A DNA stretch of 64,000 bases. Source: Macrotis lagotis. Taxonomy: Eukaryota > Chordata > Mammalia > Peramelemorphia > Peramelidae. The stretch covers positions 286,041,078 through 286,105,077 of the forward strand of contig NC_133660.1 in NCBI RefSeq assembly GCF_037893015.1, read 5' to 3'. How positions within the stretch are numbered: position 1 is the stretch's first letter; each line of letters starts with the position of its first letter. The notes beneath the pieces were generated by a model. It had not been told where the DNA came from and searched no databases. It saw nothing but the letters and a program-made list of their open reading frames with translations. Of this stretch, positions 60,986-64,000 are shown piece after piece. A program made the translations under genes and the position numbers.

Positions 60986-61090
60986 CCCGGGCCACTCGCT
61001 GCTGCTCCGCCGCCGCCGCCGGGCCCGCCCCGTCCCGACCCGCAGACCCCCGCGCCCGGCCATGGCCGCGGCCCGGGGCTGAGCCCGCAG
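60960..61090 (+). other. AHNAK: Probable non-coding first exon (AHNAK)
   Basis: Directly after the GC boxes comes 'acaagagccgcctccgcgcg', and at 61090 there is a good donor CCCGCAG|GTAGGGG. It holds a complete short upstream ORF, ATG at 61062 to TGA at 61080-61082 (MAAARG), ending 8 nt before the donor. AHNAK has a non-coding first exon and a large first intron in human. The 5' edge is a guess. Confidence 0.45.
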
Positions 61091-61510
61091 GTAGGGGCGC
61101 CGGGGCCCGGGGGGCGGGGTCCGTCTGCCTGCGGCGCCTCGGGGCCCGGGCCCCCTCGGGGTCCGCTCGGGGGGCGGCTCTGCGGGCGGCGGGAGGGTTC
61201 GGGCCGGGCGGGGCCGGGCGCGGCTCAGAGGAGCCCCCCCCCAGCTCTGCCCCGGGCGCGGGTCCTGCCGAGTCCGGAAAGTTGTCTCCGGGCCCCCCGC
61301 CCCTCCGCGCCCCCATTCCGAACCGGAGCCCTTCCCTGCGCCCCCTCCCCGGGGCGGCCCCGCCCGAGGGCCCCCCACCTCCGCCCCTAAGCCGCGGCGG
61401 CCCAGGCGCCCCGCCCCGCCCCGCGCCCCCCGGCCCCACCCTGCTCATCCCCCTCGGGTCCCGGGCCTGGAAGCTGCCAGCCCCCTGCGGGAAGTTCGCG
61501 GGGTCCCAGC

Positions 61511-61832
61511 CCGTGAGTGTGTGCGCGCGTGTCCGTGTGCGCAAGTGGGGTGTGCGTGTGTCTCCCAGTGTCTCTGAGTGAGTGCGAGTGTGTCTGTGCG
61601 TATGGATGTGTGCGTGCGTGTGTGTGGTGTGTGTGCGTGTGTGAGGTGTGTGTGCGTGTGTGTGTGCGTGTGTGGTGTGTGTGGTGTGTGTGTGGTGTGT
61701 GCGTGTGTGTGCGTGTGCGTGTGTGAGGTGTGTGTGTGCGTGTGTGCGCGAGTGTGTGGTGTGTGTGTGGTGTGCGTGTCTGTGTGCGTGTGTGCGCGCG
61801 TGTCTGTGTGTGCGTGTGTGTGCGCGCGCGGG
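61511..61832 (+). repeat. Long GT/GC alternating tract
   Basis: About 320 nt built mostly of alternating purine-pyrimidine: 'gtgtgtgcgcgc', 'gtgtgtgtgcgtgtgt', broken by occasional 'gtggtg' and 'tgtctg'. Strong Z-DNA potential, 420 bp after the presumed first-exon donor. Confidence 0.95.
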
Positions 61833-62900
61833 TCCTGGGGGCGGGGGGCGGCGGGGGAGCGCCCCTCGGGGGGCCCGCGCGGGCTGCGCCCCCCCAGCCC
61901 CTGGCCCCCCGCCAGCAGCCTGAGGAATGCGGGGCCGGAGCCAGTGACTAATTCAAACCAGAAGTTCGGGGAGAGGGAGGAGCAGGGGCAAAACGGGGGG
62001 GCGGAGGTGGGGCTCCCAGGCTGGGGGGGCCGACTTCCCCTCCGGGCGTCTCCCGGGCGCCTGCTCCAGCTTTGGGGGACAGGGGAGGGGCTGGGGGCCC
62101 CCGCTGGAAGGCGGCGCCTCATGGAAGGGCCCCCCCACGGGGGAGGGGCGCCCCGCGCTCCCTGCTCCCGGGCGGGGGCCGGGCGGGGCTCCCGGGGAGC
62201 TGGGCGGGCCCCGGGCAGGGCCGAGGACCCAGGACAGGGCGGGCAGCAAGGCCACCCCGGGGGGCGGGGAGGGCGCGGAGCCGCAGGGGGCGCCCGGGCT
62301 CCCCGCGAGGGGCGTGTAAACGGCGACTGGGGGGGGTGGAGGACAGCTCCATGGCCCTGGCTTGTGGGGAGGGGTCGGGGGACCCCAGGGTGGGTCCCTC
62401 GGGTTCCGCTTTGGGGCTCCAGGGCGGTGACTGTCCCCAGTCGGGGGTGTGATCGCTGGAGGCGGTGAAGACTCCCCTTTGCCCTGGAGACACTTTCTCA
62501 ACCTCCTCCAACTGTGGCTCCCCGAAAGGGAGGAGAGCCACACTCCCGGCCCTCAGCTCCCCTCACTTCCTGCACCCCCCAAAACGCCTCCCGTCTCCAT
62601 TAGGGAGATCCCTGAGGCCCGGGGCTGGGTGTGGCACTCACTTCCCCTCCAGCAGGAGGGGGGAGCTTCCTTCCCCAACGGGGTGGGGTTGAGGAATACG
62701 CGGAGCCTGGATGGGCATTAAGTGCAGATGGAGCTGGAGAAGGCTGGGATTCCGGGCAGGGCAGACCTCCTCCGCTTGGGACCCCTGGACTGTGGTCAGC
62801 CCCTCTTCGGGCCGCCGTTAACTCCCCATCTCCTCCTCCGACCTCGCCCCCATCTCCTCCCTTCTGGCCCAGGTCTGGGGGGAGTTTGCACCCAGGACCT
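61833..62900 (+). other. Presumed AHNAK intron 1, CpG-rich part
   Basis: The island continues to about 62.4 kb and then falls to average GC. Many long ORFs in several frames, none recognisable. An alternative promoter or exon is possible but not supported. Confidence 0.5.
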
Positions 62901-64000
62901 TGAACTCCTCAGAGCCGTTGCCTCCCGCACAGTAAGGAACACTGTGTGGCGATCCGCGGTGTCACTTTGGGAAACTGAGGAGCCATGGGGATGGTAGGGC
63001 CATAGAATCCCAGGCTAGGAGGGCTCCGGCCCATTCCGGAGATGAGAAAACTGAGTCCCAGAGAGGCCAGGCAGCATGAATGGGTGGAGTGAGAGAGGAG
63101 GGGAGGGGAACTGGCCCAGCCAACTGGGAATCCGGGGTGGTGGTCGGGACAGAGCTCTTGTCTGGTTGGCTTCCCAGCCCTGGGACCCAGATGCAAGTCA
63201 GCAGAGCCTCCCCTTTACCTCACCTGTGAAGGGGCCAGAATGCTGCCATCCCTCTCCCTCCCGGGTATAAAGAAGGCAGTTGGCATACTTTAAAATTCTA
63301 CTTTGTGCTCCTAGTCATGGGCATGGGCATAGTCTCCCCCTGCCCCTTACCCTATCCCTGGAGCTCCAAGACTCCAGAGGGAGGCCATGAGGGATGGACA
63401 TAATAGGGTTGCCCTATAGGGAAATGCCTGTGAAATTGGAGGGCGGGGGCTTGGCCTGCTGGGCCCTTGCAATCTCCCATAGAGCTGAATGTTCAGGAAG
63501 ATTTGGGGGTGCGTGGAAGCAATTGTAGAGTTTGGGGGCTGGTCTTGGGACCAGGGTGGGGCCTGCAGAGGGAGAGCCACTTTTATCATTGGTCTCATAA
63601 TGTTTACAAAGTTAAGGCATGAGACTAAGCCTAGGGATAGACTGGGGGGTGGAGGGGGCTATCAGAGCAGCAACTGCAGGGGATGGGGGTGCCTAGGGTG
63701 AGTGAGCAGGTTGGCACCCATAACCCAGATCTGAAATGGCTGTCCTTGGCAGAGGGAGCGCTCCACCCTGAGCCGGAGGAGCTGGTTGGAGTGGTTGGAG
63801 TGAAGCTGTGGGGGTGGAGGGAGGTGTGGGGTGCTGGGGCGTGGTCCTCATCCTCCCCAGGCCATGGGAGCCGATGGATCTCCTGGCTTCTCTACTTTTT
63901 TCTTTCCCATGCTTTTTGTTGGAACCCTCTATATGAAATGTGTATTGGAGAAGGGAGGTGGGCACATTAGTAACCGGAGGAAACTGGGCTTGGGTCTCTG
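62901..64000 (+). other. Presumed AHNAK intron 1, continuing
   Basis: Unique-looking, with a MIR-like piece near 63040-63070 ('gagatgagaaaactgagtcc'). A TATA-like motif GGGTATAAAG at 63263-63272 could mark an alternative start; nothing else supports it. The window ends inside this stretch. Confidence 0.45.

Noticed and set aside
60552-61544. 330-aa antisense ORF in the presumed AHNAK island
   Set aside because: Compositional Pro/Arg/Gly-rich frame with no homologue recognised.
61445-62122. His-Thr-rich ORF
   Set aside because: Simple translation of the GT/GC repeat tract.
63263-63272. TATA-like GGGTATAAAG as an alternative AHNAK promoter
   Set aside because: Single motif, no CpG enrichment, exon or start-site support; mentioned only as a possibility.

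Overview
This window is nuclear DNA from a mammal, almost certainly a marsupial. The evidence is spliced genes with GT-AG introns, AATAAA poly(A) signals, CpG-island promoters, many worn MIR copies, several copies of the tRNA-type SINE whose body reads 'ctaggtggcgcagtggatagag ... gagtcaggaggacctgagttcaaat' (abundant in marsupials, unknown in eutherians), a SINE with a BovB/RTE-like tail, and marsupial-type L1 fragments. The SINE 3' ends ('...ccttgcaaaaa') resemble those I associate with Australian marsupials; that last point is an impression, not proof.

The gene order is GANAB (+, 3' part only), B3GAT3 (+), ROM1 (-), EML3 (+), MTA2 (+), TUT1 (+), EEF1G (+). This is the same order and relative orientation as human 11q12.3. 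On that synteny the CpG island near 60.5-62.4 kb should be the promoter and non-coding first exon of AHNAK (+), whose coding exons lie beyond the window. All exon coordinates below were read by hand from splice consensus, frame and remembered human proteins; every complete gene closes in frame: B3GAT3 335 aa, ROM1 353 aa, EML3 876 aa, MTA2 665 aa, TUT1 827 aa, EEF1G 442 aa.

Layout: 0-4.7 kb catalytic and C-terminal part of glucosidase II alpha; 4.7-7.8 kb the glycosaminoglycan-linker glucuronosyltransferase; 8.0-9.6 kb the rod disc-rim tetraspanin ROM1, tail-to-tail with B3GAT3 and head-to-head with EML3 over a 390-bp CpG-rich interval; 10.0-20.2 kb EML3; 20.8-28.5 kb MTA2; 29.0-33.4 kb TUT1; 33.4-36.2 kb a nest of L1 and SINE debris; 36.3-44.3 kb EEF1G; 44.3-60.2 kb a gene-free stretch of MIRs, SINEs, an L1 relic, microsatellites and a GC-rich patch with AP-1 sites; 60.2-62.4 kb the presumed AHNAK promoter; then presumed AHNAK intron 1.

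The genes are not a pathway. They are mostly housekeeping genes packed closely (ER glycoprotein quality control, proteoglycan synthesis, microtubule binding, NuRD chromatin remodelling, U6/mRNA 3'-end addition, translation elongation) with one rod-specific gene among them. I found no new gene system. The more unusual items are a (GGGGCC)13 tract just upstream of EEF1G, a minisatellite that has copied the B3GAT3 exon 1 splice donor several times, an apparent GC-AG first intron in EML3, a MARE/NRL-type site in the ROM1 proximal promoter, acceptor sites fused to perfect donor motifs, and a strong hairpin after EEF1G.
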